Shown: positions 35,891 to 44,626 of the stretch, piece after piece | Layout: every line of letters begins with the position of its first letter | Numbering within the stretch: the stretch's first letter is position 1 | Assembly: GCA_047633055.1 (NCBI GenBank) | Contig: JBLIEI010000001.1 | Location: forward strand, 80,135-144,134 | Direction of reading: 5' to 3' | Length of the DNA: 64,000 bases | From: CALJFL01 sp047633055 | GTDB taxonomy: Bacteria > Pseudomonadota > Gammaproteobacteria > Pseudomonadales > Halieaceae | Made by a program: the position numbers and the translations under genes | The notes under the pieces: model-generated | What the model was told of the DNA's origin: nothing | What the model saw: the letters and a program-made list of their open reading frames with translations, nothing else | Databases searched by the model: none

Positions 35891-36409
35891 ATGATCAGCC
35901 TACGTTTTTTAATTGTTCTGTCACTCCCTTTGTCTGTTGCTTGTTCCACTAAAGAGGCAAACCCCTATTGCGACAACCATGGCGCTCTGCATCAGGAGCA
36001 CTTGGCCATCGTCGCTGACCTTCACGTTCGCTATCTTGCCGATGGCGAAGTCGAAGCCGATTTGATTGCGCCACTGTCGGCGTTTAAACGAGCCGGTTCG
36101 AGTGATGATGCTTTGTTGGCACAGCAGCTTGTAAATACCGAAGCGATATTTGGCATTGAAGCAGAGCGAGCCTGTGTTCCGGGCGCCGTCGAATTTAAGT
36201 CCGGTGGTGATCAGTTAGCCGTGCACTACAAGCTGAGCTGCGGCGTCGATAATAAACTTGGGGCGGTGACGGTGCGTATTTTCGATGAGTTTCCTCACTT
36301 GCAGGAGGTGGAGGCGCGGATTAATACACCTGTGGTGGAAAAACGCTTTGTGATTAGTCGTCAGTGCCCCAAGGCTATGTTCGCGGCCAGTGCTATAACG
36401 GAGAAATGA
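35891..36409 (+). CDS. Small lipoprotein, DUF2796-like
   Basis: 172 residues with lipobox LSVAC near residue 18. The mature part (EHLAIVADLHVRYLADGEVEADLIAPLSAFKRAG, ALFGIEAE-like, then VRIFDEFPHLQEVEARI) resembles DUF2796 in layout: a beta-strand start, a helix and a cysteine-containing end. The resemblance is by eye and moderate. It starts 4 bases after the transporter stop and overlaps the monophosphatase start, so it belongs to the locus operon. Function unknown; periplasmic. Confidence 0.6.
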   Translation: MISLRFLIVLSLPLSVACSTKEANPYCDNHGALHQEHLAIVADLHVRYLADGEVEADLIAPLSAFKRAGSSDDALLAQQLVNTEAIFGIEAERACVPGAVEFKSGGDQLAVHYKLSCGVDNKLGAVTVRIFDEFPHLQEVEARINTPVVEKRFVISRQCPKAMFAASAITEK

Positions 36410-37206
36410 GTATGACGGAACAAGATTTGGATAAACGCCTAAAGTTCACTTGTGATCTAGCGCGTCGAGCGGGTGCGTTTGCACTAGGGCATTTTCAAAA
36501 CCTGAGCGCCCTCCACATCCAATCCAAAGGTGTACAAGATATGGCCACCGAGGCCGATGTGGATACAGAGACCATGATTCGCCAAGCGTTGAGCGACGAG
36601 TATCCGCAGGACAACTTCCTGGGTGAGGAGAGCTGTGAAGATTTTAAGCCCGAGCGGGGGCAGGGCAACTGGGTGGTTGATCCTATCGATGGCACCCAGC
36701 CTTTTATTAGTGGCATCCCCAGCTGGTGCATTGCCATAGCCTACGTAGCCGATGATCAAACGCTGGTCGCGGTGGTCTTCGATCCCAACCAGGATGAAAT
36801 GTATGCCGCCCGCTTGGGTGGAGGGGCTACCCTGAACGGTGTGAGTTGCTCGGCCACCACGGTATCTTCCCTAGCCGATGGTCTCGTGGGGATTGGCTAT
36901 TCCAAGCGGGTCTCACCCGAGGCAATGCTTGAACCAATGGCCCGTTTGTTAACGGCTGACGGCATGTTTCATCGCTGCGGTAGCGGGGCATTGAGCCTTG
37001 CATATGTTGCCGCTGGGCGTTTGGCCGGTTACTTCGAACCTCATATGAACGCCTGGGACACTGTTGCTGGCTTGCTGTTGGTCACTGAAGCAGGCGGAAG
37101 TTGTTGCGATTTTATGGGCGACCCAAATGCTTTGGAGAAGGGCGGAGAAGTATTGGCAGCAGGCGCGAATCTATATCCGGCCCTGGAGCGGGCCATTCGG
37201 GGCTAG
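36406..37206 (+). CDS. Inositol monophosphatase family protein
   Basis: 266 residues with the lithium-sensitive phosphatase motifs: EADVDTE, GEES (about residues 68-71), WVVDPIDGTQPF (about 84-95) and NAWDTVAGLLLVTEAGG. They supply the magnesium ligands of inositol monophosphatases; some members are histidinol-phosphate phosphatases. ATG 36406 overlaps the preceding TGA (ATGA), an obvious coupling; a second ATG follows two codons later. As the end of this operon it can release free myo-inositol from inositol monophosphate in the cytoplasm. Confidence 0.9.
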   Translation: MSMTEQDLDKRLKFTCDLARRAGAFALGHFQNLSALHIQSKGVQDMATEADVDTETMIRQALSDEYPQDNFLGEESCEDFKPERGQGNWVVDPIDGTQPFISGIPSWCIAIAYVADDQTLVAVVFDPNQDEMYAARLGGGATLNGVSCSATTVSSLADGLVGIGYSKRVSPEAMLEPMARLLTADGMFHRCGSGALSLAYVAAGRLAGYFEPHMNAWDTVAGLLLVTEAGGSCCDFMGDPNALEKGGEVLAAGANLYPALERAIRG

Positions 37207-37310
37207 GTAGGCGAGCTCCGGCTGGGGCTAGATAAAGTAAAATTAATCTAGCGTTCACAGGGTATTGAGGACTGATAGCGTAACGTGTGGGTATCAAAAG
37301 AGCAGGAACA

Positions 37311-37883
37311 ATGGATATGAAATATCACATTACTATTTTTTCTTCACTGATATCGCTAATGGTGGGCAGTGCTGTCTTGGCCGGCAACGATCAAGAGGAG
37401 CTCGATTTGGGTCTCTATGCCATCGGTCAGTCTGGGTTATCTGTGAGTAAAGCGCTGGCACAGGTAGAGGCGGAAGTGCCTGGTATTGTCTACGAATATG
37501 AACTTGATGAAGGTGAGGATGGTCTCGTGCACGAGTTCGACGTGGTAGACCTCAAACGCGAAAGAAAGATAAAAGCTAGCGTGAATATAGAGACTGGAGA
37601 ATTGACTGTTGAGGAAGAGCGCTATGACTTTGGCTGGTTTGTGAAAGACGATGAAGACGCGGTCACTGCGCTGGCATTGCAAGATGCCCAGTTTTCTCTC
37701 GGCGAAGCGATAGCAGTGCAGCCGCTAATGGACGGGCAACTGCTATTGGAGATAGAGTTGGAAGAGAAGCAGGGATTGCGATACTTTGAATTCGAAGCCT
37801 TAGCTGCAGATGGAGAAATAGAGTGGTTAATCGACATACAAGGCAAACAGATTATTCCAACACTCACTCGGCATGTTGAATGA
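37311..37883 (+). CDS. Periplasmic protein with two PepSY domains
   Basis: 190 residues: a signal peptide (cleavage after SAVLA), then two PepSY-like alpha/beta units at about 40-105 and 110-185, very acidic. PepSY proteins next to PhoQ/QseC-type kinases are thought to modulate sensing. The stop overlaps the ATG of the response-regulator gene (ATGA). AGCAGGAAC lies just before ATG 37311. In the 105-base gap after the monophosphatase gene is an inverted repeat GCTAGAT-N12-ATCTAGC (37227-37252), a possible operator or weak terminator. Confidence 0.75.
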   Translation: MDMKYHITIFSSLISLMVGSAVLAGNDQEELDLGLYAIGQSGLSVSKALAQVEAEVPGIVYEYELDEGEDGLVHEFDVVDLKRERKIKASVNIETGELTVEEERYDFGWFVKDDEDAVTALALQDAQFSLGEAIAVQPLMDGQLLLEIELEEKQGLRYFEFEALAADGEIEWLIDIQGKQIIPTLTRHVE

Positions 37884-38557
37884 AAATACTGGTTGTCGAA
37901 GACGATGACACGACCTTGGAGTACCTGAAGAAGGGACTGCAAGAGAATGGCTATACTGTAGACGTTGCCCAGACTGGACCAGATGGCTTGTTCCTTGCAA
38001 CCAGTGAAAGCTACGCCCTCATTCTTTTGGATAGAATGCTACCGCAACTAGACGGCCTGGCTGTACTGGCAGCCCTGCGCGCTGCCGGAGATTCTACCCC
38101 AGTCATTATATTGAGTGCCCTAGGGCAGGTAGACGAGCGTATTGAAGGGTTGTCCGCAGGTGGCGATGACTACCTGACCAAGCCTTTTTCATTTGCCGAA
38201 TTGTTGATTAGAGTGAACAAGCTAATCGCCCGTTCTTCGGGGACAGGCGAGCAGCGCACCCAGCTAGACGTGGCCGATTTGTCCATGGACCTTCTCGGTC
38301 ATAGGGTTTTTCGGGCTGGTAGCGAAATAAAGTTGCAAGCTAAAGAGTATCAGCTCCTGCGCTTTTTACTGGAACACCTAGGCCAGGTTGTGTCACGGAC
38401 ATTGCTGTTTGAGTCTGTCTGGGACTATCACTTTGACCCTAAGACCAATGTGATCGATGTCCATATCGCAAATTTGAGGAAGAAATTGGAGTCAAATGAT
38501 CAAAGCCAGTTAATCCATACAGTACGTGGAGCGGGCTATGTGGTTAGAGAATCTTAG
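37880..38557 (+). CDS. OmpR-family response regulator
   Basis: 225 residues: receiver domain with acidic pocket VEDDD and phosphoacceptor D51 in LLDRMLP, conserved S/T and the KPFSFAEL lysine, and a C-terminal winged helix (KEYQLLRFLLEHLGQVVSRTLLFESVWDY, VIDVHIANLRKKL, IHTVRGAGYV). It is QseB/PmrA-like. Its end overlaps the kinase start by 20 bases. It probably controls the following TRAP operon or its own cluster. Confidence 0.93.
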   Translation: MKILVVEDDDTTLEYLKKGLQENGYTVDVAQTGPDGLFLATSESYALILLDRMLPQLDGLAVLAALRAAGDSTPVIILSALGQVDERIEGLSAGGDDYLTKPFSFAELLIRVNKLIARSSGTGEQRTQLDVADLSMDLLGHRVFRAGSEIKLQAKEYQLLRFLLEHLGQVVSRTLLFESVWDYHFDPKTNVIDVHIANLRKKLESNDQSQLIHTVRGAGYVVRES

Positions 38558-39887
38558 GGTTTTTTCCCGTACCTCTATATGGCGTTTCACCTTAATATTC
38601 ACGCTGATTGTTTTGTCGGTAACTCTGGCGGTACTGGCAATCGTATATCACACGACGCTGAATGAGCCTAGGCGTCAAATGGAGGCCTCTCTGCTGGTAG
38701 CCGCTCAAGCCTATCGAGATTTGTCGACCAGCACGTCAATGACGGCTGAAAGCTTTATCGAGATTGTAGATACCAGAACTCGCAATTCTGCTTCCTTGAT
38801 TCTCAGTCTAGATGCCAAAGGAAAAGTGGGCGGTAATCTTACTGTTGTACCTCAGGATCTGGCTGAGTTTCCCGATATAGACAATTTCCCGGTCGCCGTT
38901 ACCGATCCCAGCGGAAACCCGACGGTCATGCTTGCTGCGGGTACTCGTTTCTCCACCCAATTTGGCGATCTAGTGGTAGGAATTTTTTCCGGTGACTATC
39001 AAGCTCGCCGGCAAAACTTTATCAGCGCATCGATATTAGCATTGGTTGTATCCCTTGTTTTAACAATGCTCGCCGGACTAGTGTTCAACTGGCGGGTATT
39101 GAGACGCTTGCGCGTCATGGGTGAATTTTCGGCCACGGTAAAGTCGGGTGGCCTGAGCGCGAGATTACCGATCACACCGCGCGGCGATGAGTATGATGTT
39201 ATCTCCACTCAAATAAATAGTATGCTCAACCAAATTGACGAATTGGTGCAGTCGGTTGCAGCGGTAACAGACAATATTGCTCATGATTTGCGAACTCCCC
39301 TTTCTCGTATACGCCTTCGATTGGAAGACTCGATGGCGCAGGGGGGTGTTTCGAGTGACGTATACGGAGCTCTGCTTCAGGATCTGGACCAACTCATTGA
39401 GACATTTGAATCTATGCTTGAGCTGTCTCGCTTGGAGCGTGGTGTGACACCGCGCGTTAAGAAAGTCTGTGACCTCAGTGCTGTTCTGGAGGATATTCAC
39501 GGTCTATTTTTGCCGATGGCAGAAGCCGAATATATTGCACTGGAGCTGAGTCTCGAAGGACCTTTGCTAGTTAATGGTGACAAGAACTTACTGTTTCGCG
39601 CATTTTATAACCTGGTGGAGAACGCACTGAAGTACGCGGCCTGTGGTGATACAGTTAGCCTAGTATTGAAAGATCGAACGGTTTGCGTGCAGGACAATGG
39701 GCCCGGAATTCCCGAGCAAGATAGAGAGAAAGTGTTTCAGCGCCTGTATCGCCTCGATGCGAGTAGAAACAAACCCGGCTCTGGTCTGGGTCTGTCAATT
39801 GTTCGCGCGATTATCGACCTACACGAGGCTAGCATTGAGCTGGAGTCTAATCACCCCGGGCTGCGAGTAACGCTGGAGTTTCCTTGA
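38538..39887 (+). CDS. Sensor histidine kinase (QseC/PhoQ-like)
   Basis: 449 residues. The first helix is near residues 16-36, a periplasmic sensor of about 125 residues follows, the second helix (ISASILALVVSLVLTMLAGLVF) is near 160-180, and a HAMP linker comes next. The H-box is NIAHDLRTPLSRIRL, with the phospho-histidine near 249; the N-box is NLVENALKYA, with DNGPGIPEQDREKVFQRLYRLD and GSGLGLSIV. All catalytic boxes are present. ATG 38538 is inside the regulator gene. The signal is unknown; the upstream PepSY protein may be an accessory. Confidence 0.92.
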   Translation: MWLENLRVFSRTSIWRFTLIFTLIVLSVTLAVLAIVYHTTLNEPRRQMEASLLVAAQAYRDLSTSTSMTAESFIEIVDTRTRNSASLILSLDAKGKVGGNLTVVPQDLAEFPDIDNFPVAVTDPSGNPTVMLAAGTRFSTQFGDLVVGIFSGDYQARRQNFISASILALVVSLVLTMLAGLVFNWRVLRRLRVMGEFSATVKSGGLSARLPITPRGDEYDVISTQINSMLNQIDELVQSVAAVTDNIAHDLRTPLSRIRLRLEDSMAQGGVSSDVYGALLQDLDQLIETFESMLELSRLERGVTPRVKKVCDLSAVLEDIHGLFLPMAEAEYIALELSLEGPLLVNGDKNLLFRAFYNLVENALKYAACGDTVSLVLKDRTVCVQDNGPGIPEQDREKVFQRLYRLDASRNKPGSGLGLSIVRAIIDLHEASIELESNHPGLRVTLEFP

Positions 39888-39967
39888 TGATTGAGTCGAT
39901 CGGAGCAGTGGTTGGCGTTGCAGTCACGAGCATCTTATCCGCTATACCTTCTGGAATCCTAGGCACG

Positions 39968-40978
39968 ATGCGTAGTAAGTTGAAGTTGCGTCTGTTGCTA
40001 ATGTCATTTTTTGCAGTGATTCTTCTGGCAGCTTGTGGCAAATCACAGGAATCCCATTTGTTCCGCTACGGCCATTCGCAGTCACCTGCGTCAACGCGTA
40101 GCTCCTCGATGGTGTACTTCGCAGAACAGCTTCAGGCCCGCAGCAACGGCAGGATCACAGTTGAAAATTATTTCTCCGGAGTACTCGGCAACGAACGTGA
40201 AATGATGGATATGGTTGCTACTGGCGTGCTGCAAGGAACACGTGGCGGCCTGTTTGCCGATGCGAACCCCAAGTACTCGATTTTTATGTTGCCGTTCCTG
40301 GTCGAGAACTGGGATCAGGCAGAACGTCTTGTCAATAGTACGCTAACCGATGAGATAAACTCCGCAGCGCGAGTCAATGGTTTTCACGTGCCCGCGACGG
40401 GGATCAGTCAGGGATTTCGAGCGCACACGAACAATGTGCGGCCCATTCGCACTCCGGCGGATTTTACCGATCTGAAAATGCGAGTCCCGCCTCAGGAAGT
40501 CTATGTGCTTACTGCGCAAGTGTTTGGCGCAAGCCCGCAAGAGATGCCCGCATCCGAGATTTACGGCGCGTTACGAACAGGAGTCCTGGATGGCCAAGAC
40601 AATCCTCCAGCGAATATTTGGGACTACCACATTTTCGAAGTGCAGAAATATATGACGGTGACACATTATTCCACCGGACCCGATCCGTTCATTGTAGATC
40701 TCGACTGGTACACGACATTGCCTGACGATCTCAGGAAACTCTTCGACGAGGTAGCCCGCGAAACGATGTTGTATTCCGACAAGCTCAATCGAGTGGCTGA
40801 ACAGGAAATGATCACGAAACTCGAAGCTGTACTCGAGGTGAACTACCTGACGAGTGAGGAGCTCCAACCCTTTCAGGTACTGGCGGCTGGGGTGCATGAA
40901 CACTTTGTAGAGCAAGGCAGAATCAGCAAGGCCGAGATCCAACGTGCACGCCGTATTGCAAGCGGAGAGGAGCAATGA
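39968..40978 (+). CDS. dctP: TRAP transporter substrate-binding protein, lipoprotein form
   Basis: 336 residues. The start at 39968 gives a lipoprotein signal (KLKLRLLLMSFFAVILLAAC); an earlier ATG at 39887, overlapping the kinase stop, would add an unlikely hydrophobic extension. The DctP body has FRYGHSQSPAST, YFSGVLGNEREMMDMVATG, and LKMRVPPQEVY with the arginine that binds the substrate carboxylate. Also seen is EMPASEIYGALRTGVLDGQDNP. It captures a carboxylate solute in the periplasm for the DctQM membrane pair. Confidence 0.9.
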   Translation: MRSKLKLRLLLMSFFAVILLAACGKSQESHLFRYGHSQSPASTRSSSMVYFAEQLQARSNGRITVENYFSGVLGNEREMMDMVATGVLQGTRGGLFADANPKYSIFMLPFLVENWDQAERLVNSTLTDEINSAARVNGFHVPATGISQGFRAHTNNVRPIRTPADFTDLKMRVPPQEVYVLTAQVFGASPQEMPASEIYGALRTGVLDGQDNPPANIWDYHIFEVQKYMTVTHYSTGPDPFIVDLDWYTTLPDDLRKLFDEVARETMLYSDKLNRVAEQEMITKLEAVLEVNYLTSEELQPFQVLAAGVHEHFVEQGRISKAEIQRARRIASGEEQ

Positions 40979-41427
40979 AAAGTACACTGCCTGGATTGAC
41001 CCGAGTCCTCGAGCAGCTGCTGGCCATTGTGTTGTTCGGCATGTTTGCCTTGGTAACCATTCTTGTTGTTCTGCGGTATGTGTTTGCGACAACGATCATA
41101 GGCGGCAACGAAGCGACCGTGATTGCCTTTATTTTTACGACTGCCATTGGCGCGAGCGTCGCCATCGCAAGAGACGAGCATATTGCGATAGATTACTTCG
41201 TATTGAAGCTGCCGAAAGCATTACAGCGGAAAATTTCGGTACTGCGGTTGTTGCTCCTCATCCTTATAAACGCAGCGATTTTGCTGTACGCCTTTGATTG
41301 GATTGAGCGCACCGGCGGCTTTCTGATGCCTACGCTGGGCGTGCCACAAATCTTAGCTCAGATAAGTGTGCCGATAGGGTGTGTACTGAGTATTGTCTAT
41401 TGCGTCGCAAGGATTTTCCAGCGGTGA
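40975..41427 (+). CDS. dctQ: TRAP transporter small permease
   Basis: 150 residues with four transmembrane helices, a VLRYVFATTIIGGNEATV segment and the ARDEHIAIDYFV pattern typical of DctQ. Starts in an ATGA overlap with dctP. Works with DctM in sodium-driven uptake of organic acids. Confidence 0.88.
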   Translation: MKSTLPGLTRVLEQLLAIVLFGMFALVTILVVLRYVFATTIIGGNEATVIAFIFTTAIGASVAIARDEHIAIDYFVLKLPKALQRKISVLRLLLLILINAAILLYAFDWIERTGGFLMPTLGVPQILAQISVPIGCVLSIVYCVARIFQR

Positions 41428-42701
41428 TTATTCTATTCGGCACTTTGGTCGTATTCCTTGGGATTGGTGTGCCGATTGCCTACGCACTCGGGCTCTCCAG
41501 TCTCGCGTATTTTTTGTTCGTGTCTCCGGAACTTATGATCGTCATGCCACAACGCGTATTCTCAGGCATGAACAACTACGCACTGATTTCCTTACCGCTG
41601 TTTATTCTAATGGGTCAGGTAATGAATTCCAGCGGCATTACTGCTCGACTAATCGATATGTCGATGCTGCTGCTGGGTCGGCTACGTGGTGGCCTCGGGC
41701 TCGTCAATATCACCGCGAGTATGATCTTCGGCGGGATATCAGGGTCATCAACTTCAGACACAGCATCAATAGGCGCGGTGATGATTCCGGAAATGAAAAA
41801 ACGCGGCTACTCGCCAGCGTTCGCAACCGGTATTACCGTCGCGTCATCGACGATGGGGATGATAATTCCACCCAGTGTGCCGATTGTGTTGTATGCCATC
41901 GTTGCTCAGGAGTCTGTTGGCCGATTGTTTCTGGGTGGCTTGGTGCCAGGCTTGATGATCGGGCTGTTACAGCTCGGGATTATGTTTTCGATTGCTTACA
42001 AGCGAAAGTATCCACGTGCCGAGCGAGTCGCGCACGATGGGCCACGGCTGCCCCGATACTTTGGGTCGTTAGTCATACTGACCATGCCCGTGGCGGTTGT
42101 AGGGTCCGTCGTGCTTGGAATTGCGACGGCGACGGAGTCGGCGGCAATCGGCGTCACGTTTGCCATGTTGGTTGGACTGATTATGGGCGGACGCAGCTGG
42201 ATTGAAACTGTCCCCGAGTCGCTGCAGGCAGCTGTGCTCATGAGCGCGAGAATCATGATGATCATTGCGTTTTCACAGTTATTCGTCTGGATTCTTGTGC
42301 TTGAAGGAATCCCGTCGCAAATAGCAGGGTTGGTGGTTGGGCTAGATTTGGGCCCTGTAGCCGTGCTGTTATTGATCAGTGTTTTCGTATTGTTGCTGGG
42401 CACGTTCATCGATGTCAGTCCGGCGATTCTTTTGCTCACACCCACGTTATTGCCAGCTGCACAAGCGGCCGGCGTGAGCTCTATTCAATTTGGCGTGGTG
42501 TTGATCTCTGGTTTAGCGATTGGTGCTTGTACGCCACCAGTTGGTAACTGCCTGAATGTTGGAGCGGCAATTTCAAGACTGGGCATAGGCCAGATATTTA
42601 TAGGTGCCGCCCCGTTTCTGTTCGCTAACGTCGTTATATTAATATTGATTTGTGTATTTCCAGCGTTGGTACTTTGGGTGCCGACATGGTGGATGGGTTA
42701 A
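41424..42701 (+). CDS. dctM: TRAP transporter large permease
   Basis: 425 residues, about 12 helices, with DctM blocks PQRVFSGMNNYALISLPLFILMG, GGISGSSTSDTASIGAVMIPEM, MGMIIPPSVP and VGLDLGPVAVLLL. GTG 41424 overlaps the dctQ stop (GTGA), matching the family start at MIILFGTLVV. It forms the transport channel with DctQ. Confidence 0.92.
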   Translation: MIILFGTLVVFLGIGVPIAYALGLSSLAYFLFVSPELMIVMPQRVFSGMNNYALISLPLFILMGQVMNSSGITARLIDMSMLLLGRLRGGLGLVNITASMIFGGISGSSTSDTASIGAVMIPEMKKRGYSPAFATGITVASSTMGMIIPPSVPIVLYAIVAQESVGRLFLGGLVPGLMIGLLQLGIMFSIAYKRKYPRAERVAHDGPRLPRYFGSLVILTMPVAVVGSVVLGIATATESAAIGVTFAMLVGLIMGGRSWIETVPESLQAAVLMSARIMMIIAFSQLFVWILVLEGIPSQIAGLVVGLDLGPVAVLLLISVFVLLLGTFIDVSPAILLLTPTLLPAAQAAGVSSIQFGVVLISGLAIGACTPPVGNCLNVGAAISRLGIGQIFIGAAPFLFANVVILILICVFPALVLWVPTWWMG

Positions 42702-42722
42702 AACGTAGATGAGGATTGTATT

Positions 42723-43676
42723 ATGACAGAAAATGTAGTCGTGCTCGGCGCGGGCGCAATGGGAAGTTTGTTTGGTGGCTTACTGGCCGAAGGCGGGATG
42801 AGAGTCACACTGGTCGATCCCTGGCAGGAGCACATCGAGGCGATACAGAAGAATGGTTTGAAGATGGTTGGCTTTGGGGGTGATCGCTATGTGCCGATCG
42901 GCGCAACCACCAATCCGGCGGAAATCGAATCGGCCGACGTGATATTTGTGCAGTGCAAAGCAAACTTTAACGCGGCAGCAGCACAGAGCGTTCAACATTT
43001 GTTCAGCGCAGATACCGATACCGTCGCCATCAGTTTTCAAAACGGCCTTGGCAATGAAGAAGAGCTGGCTGAATATTTTGGTGAGGATCGCGTGCTCGGC
43101 GGTTTGACCGCTCAGGGTGCCAACGTTGAAGGGCCGGGCGTCATTCGCAATCACGCAGAGCTGCCATCCTACATCGGCGAAATGGCAGGTGGTATATCAG
43201 AGCGTACGACAGCTATCGCTGCGGCGCTATCTGCGGCGGGACTTCCGACCGAACCCAGTGAACATATTCGGCTGGATATCTGGCGTAAATTAATGGCCAA
43301 TATTGCGATTAGTGCATGCAGTGGTATTACCGGATTGAATATAGGCCAGATTTTCAATGAACACCGCGCCGACGATGTTTCCTACGCAGCACTGGACGAG
43401 GCTTGTGCGGTCGCCAATGCCGCAGGTGTCGAACTGAGTGCTGACGAGGCCAAAGAAATACTCGGAAAAATTGCAGGACCCAACGGTACGCCAGGAAACA
43501 AATCGAGCCTGCGTGTCGATATCGAGAACGAACGTCCCAGTGAAATTGATTACATCAATGGCGCTGTCGTAAAACTAGGCATCAAGCACGGCGTGCCGGT
43601 ACCTGTTAACCAAACACTGGTGACATTGGTGCATGGCTTGCAGGCCCATTACCTGAACACGGACAGCGCAAAATGA
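42723..43676 (+). CDS. Ketopantoate reductase-like 2-oxoacid/2-hydroxyacid dehydrogenase
   Basis: 317 residues of the ApbA/PanE family: VVLGAGAMGSLFGGLLAEGG at the N-terminus for NADP, VQCKAN with the catalytic lysine, SFQNGLGNEE, WRKLMANIAISACSG, and SLRVDIENERPSEIDYINGAVV. A role in pantothenate synthesis is unlikely given the TRAP context; reduction or oxidation of an imported branched or aromatic 2-oxo/2-hydroxy acid is more plausible. GAGGA precedes ATG 42723. Confidence 0.8.
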   Translation: MTENVVVLGAGAMGSLFGGLLAEGGMRVTLVDPWQEHIEAIQKNGLKMVGFGGDRYVPIGATTNPAEIESADVIFVQCKANFNAAAAQSVQHLFSADTDTVAISFQNGLGNEEELAEYFGEDRVLGGLTAQGANVEGPGVIRNHAELPSYIGEMAGGISERTTAIAAALSAAGLPTEPSEHIRLDIWRKLMANIAISACSGITGLNIGQIFNEHRADDVSYAALDEACAVANAAGVELSADEAKEILGKIAGPNGTPGNKSSLRVDIENERPSEIDYINGAVVKLGIKHGVPVPVNQTLVTLVHGLQAHYLNTDSAK

Positions 43677-44626
43677 TGTCATCGAAATCGGCAAAATTCG
43701 CAAATATTGAGATTAGCGATCTGGTAGCTGCATTGCAGTCAGGATTGGAACTGCACTTCGAGACCGTCAGTGTCGAGGCGATCGAATGTCCGGACCTGTC
43801 GACGATCGGTGTAGCGACCCGCGGCATGTGCGGTGCGACCGCGCTGCTCGAGTTTGGCGGAGAACCCTACGCTCATAACCCGAAGTACCGTGGCACGAGT
43901 GTTAGCGTTGGGGAGATGTTGGCCGCGAGTGGCATCGATAACGCGAAAGTCTTTGGTGCCGCCATGGCAGATACTGCTGCGCTAGCGGGTAACGCGGGAG
44001 AAATGATTTCGAATGTTGGAGATGAGAACTTGAGTCGGGTTGCACGAGTGAGTGCGGACAAACAGTGTATCTCGGATCCTTATCCGGCCGATACCTGTGG
44101 ACCTATTGCCAATTTATTTGTTAGTGAAGGCGCGTCGGGCGAAGTCATCTGTATTGATGTCAAAAAACGCATCGGTGATCAGACATCTCTGACTCAAGCC
44201 ATGCGGGATAGTTTGTCTGCGATAACCGGCGGTGAGCAGCACGTCGGCATTGGCGGTGTCTTTCAGTTACTCGCTGGACAGATAAAATCCCATGTAATGC
44301 CGAATTATGATTGCCTGATTGACGGCTATTACGATGTGGAAAAAGAACAAGTAGTAAAGGATTTCCTGCAGTTTTACGATCACATGGGTCCTGGCCTACT
44401 GTTTTTCGCGGCGTTGTGGACAGGTGATCCAACCGGCGGAGACCTCAATTTGCGAGTCTCCGGTGAGCACACGCACTTTTATCACCCGGATACGTCCGTG
44501 CAGCAGGCGGGTCATTATCACGGCGATGTCACGCCCGACGAGGTTCATTACTGCGGTTATTTTAAGCCTGCAGATAGAATTTTTCGTTTCGGTGATATTT
44601 ATGAAGAGCTGGGGATCAAGCCTTAG
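43673..44626 (+). CDS. DUF1907 (C11orf54/PTD012-like) zinc-dependent ester hydrolase-like protein
   Basis: 317 residues matching DUF1907 over their length: RGMCGATALLEFGG, DTCGPIANLF, QHVGIGGVFQLL, MPNYDCLID, LLFFAALWTGDP and the metal motif GEHTHFYHP...GHYHGD near residues 263-285. The human homologue has a zinc site built from such histidines and shows esterase activity on model substrates; the natural substrate is unknown. It starts in an ATGA overlap with the reductase gene, making the pair a coupled enzymatic unit. Confidence 0.82.
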   Translation: MMSSKSAKFANIEISDLVAALQSGLELHFETVSVEAIECPDLSTIGVATRGMCGATALLEFGGEPYAHNPKYRGTSVSVGEMLAASGIDNAKVFGAAMADTAALAGNAGEMISNVGDENLSRVARVSADKQCISDPYPADTCGPIANLFVSEGASGEVICIDVKKRIGDQTSLTQAMRDSLSAITGGEQHVGIGGVFQLLAGQIKSHVMPNYDCLIDGYYDVEKEQVVKDFLQFYDHMGPGLLFFAALWTGDPTGGDLNLRVSGEHTHFYHPDTSVQQAGHYHGDVTPDEVHYCGYFKPADRIFRFGDIYEELGIKP

